Positions 6,291-6,384 of a DNA stretch of 6,384 nt are shown in pieces; position 1 is the first letter of the stretch; every line of letters starts with the position of its first letter. The DNA is from JAAFJT01 sp043772905 (GTDB lineage Bacteria > Bacteroidota > Bacteroidia > Chitinophagales > Saprospiraceae): contig JAYVFS010000004.1 in NCBI GenBank assembly GCA_043772905.1, forward strand, positions 1 through 6,384. The letters run 5' to 3'. The notes below the pieces were generated by a model that saw only the letters and a program-made list of their open reading frames with translations, did no database searches and was not told the DNA's origin. The position numbers and the translations under genes are program-made.

Positions 6291-6327
6291 TTAACGAATA
6301 CTGAGGGGTAAAATCTAACGAAATGGT

Positions 6328-6384
6328 ATGATGCAAAAGAGAAAAGCAATAATTATACTTGGGTTTTTAGGTCTGTCCTTATTG
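6328..6384 (+). CDS. N-terminus of an exported or membrane protein, cut by the window end
   Basis: From the ATG at 6328 (or the adjacent ATG at 6331) the frame is open to the last base and reads MMQKRKAIIILGFLGLSLL. A positive start followed by a hydrophobic run is typical of a Sec signal peptide or first membrane helix. The upstream ATG at 6323 meets a stop after two codons. The product cannot be identified from 19 codons. It lies 37 bp after the palindrome, so it is probably transcribed separately from the oxidoreductase. Confidence 0.6.
   Translation, partial: MMQKRKAIIILGFLGLSLL

Noticed and set aside
6072..6349. Frames on both strands overlapping the end of the oxidoreductase and the second palindrome
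   Set aside because: They run through the palindrome, and the overlapped oxidoreductase frame is clearly the coding one.
1..6384. Composite transposon bounded by the two palindromes
   Set aside because: Each is a self-contained palindrome and not a terminal inverted repeat, both sit at gene ends, and no transposase lies between them.

Overview
The window looks like a chromosomal segment from a member of the Bacteroidota, probably an environmental Cytophagia/Saprospiria/Chitinophagia-type bacterium. The evidence is indirect: Tat-exported oxidoreductase genes with an MKRRDF leader, starts without clear Shine-Dalgarno sequences in AT-rich leaders, a DUF4143-type ATPase remnant and compact genes separated by short palindromes. 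No RNA gene, CRISPR array or intact mobile element is visible.

Layout. A perfect 33-bp palindrome (5-37) is followed by a gene for a Tat-exported, helical-toroid carbohydrate-active protein that resembles polysaccharide lyases (86-1786). Next comes an AT-rich accessory stretch of about 3 kb (roughly 1790-4850). It holds a secreted two-domain protein of unknown function (1911-2957) and, 12 bp downstream, a DUF3800-family protein (2970-4076). On the minus strand lies a wrecked DUF4143 ATPase gene of which only the first ~14 codons and the last ~75 codons remain (4453-4188). This is followed by a 20-bp direct repeat pair and a 21-bp minisatellite of ten units (4561-4777). After a short possible gene remnant (4790-4831) comes a Tat-exported Gfo/Idh/MocA oxidoreductase (4850-6247). 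A second 33-bp palindrome of the same family (6258-6290) follows, and then the first codons of another exported or membrane protein (6328-6384, cut by the window edge).

How the parts relate. The two flanking Tat genes share strand, leader type and higher GC. They fit a periplasmic sugar or glycan utilisation neighbourhood, with a lyase-like enzyme and an NAD(P)-dependent sugar oxidoreductase. The block between them differs in base composition (about 23-37% GC in the lines I counted, against 33-50% in the flanking gene lines). It carries accessory-type genes plus degraded and repetitive DNA, so it is best read as a variable insertion site. The secreted protein/DUF3800 pair is the only intact candidate for an undescribed system, and its function is unknown. 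The strongest structural signals are the two palindromes, whose differences are fully compensated between arms, and the minisatellite, whose unit is a hairpin and whose variants mostly keep pairing through G-U wobble on the plus-strand RNA.
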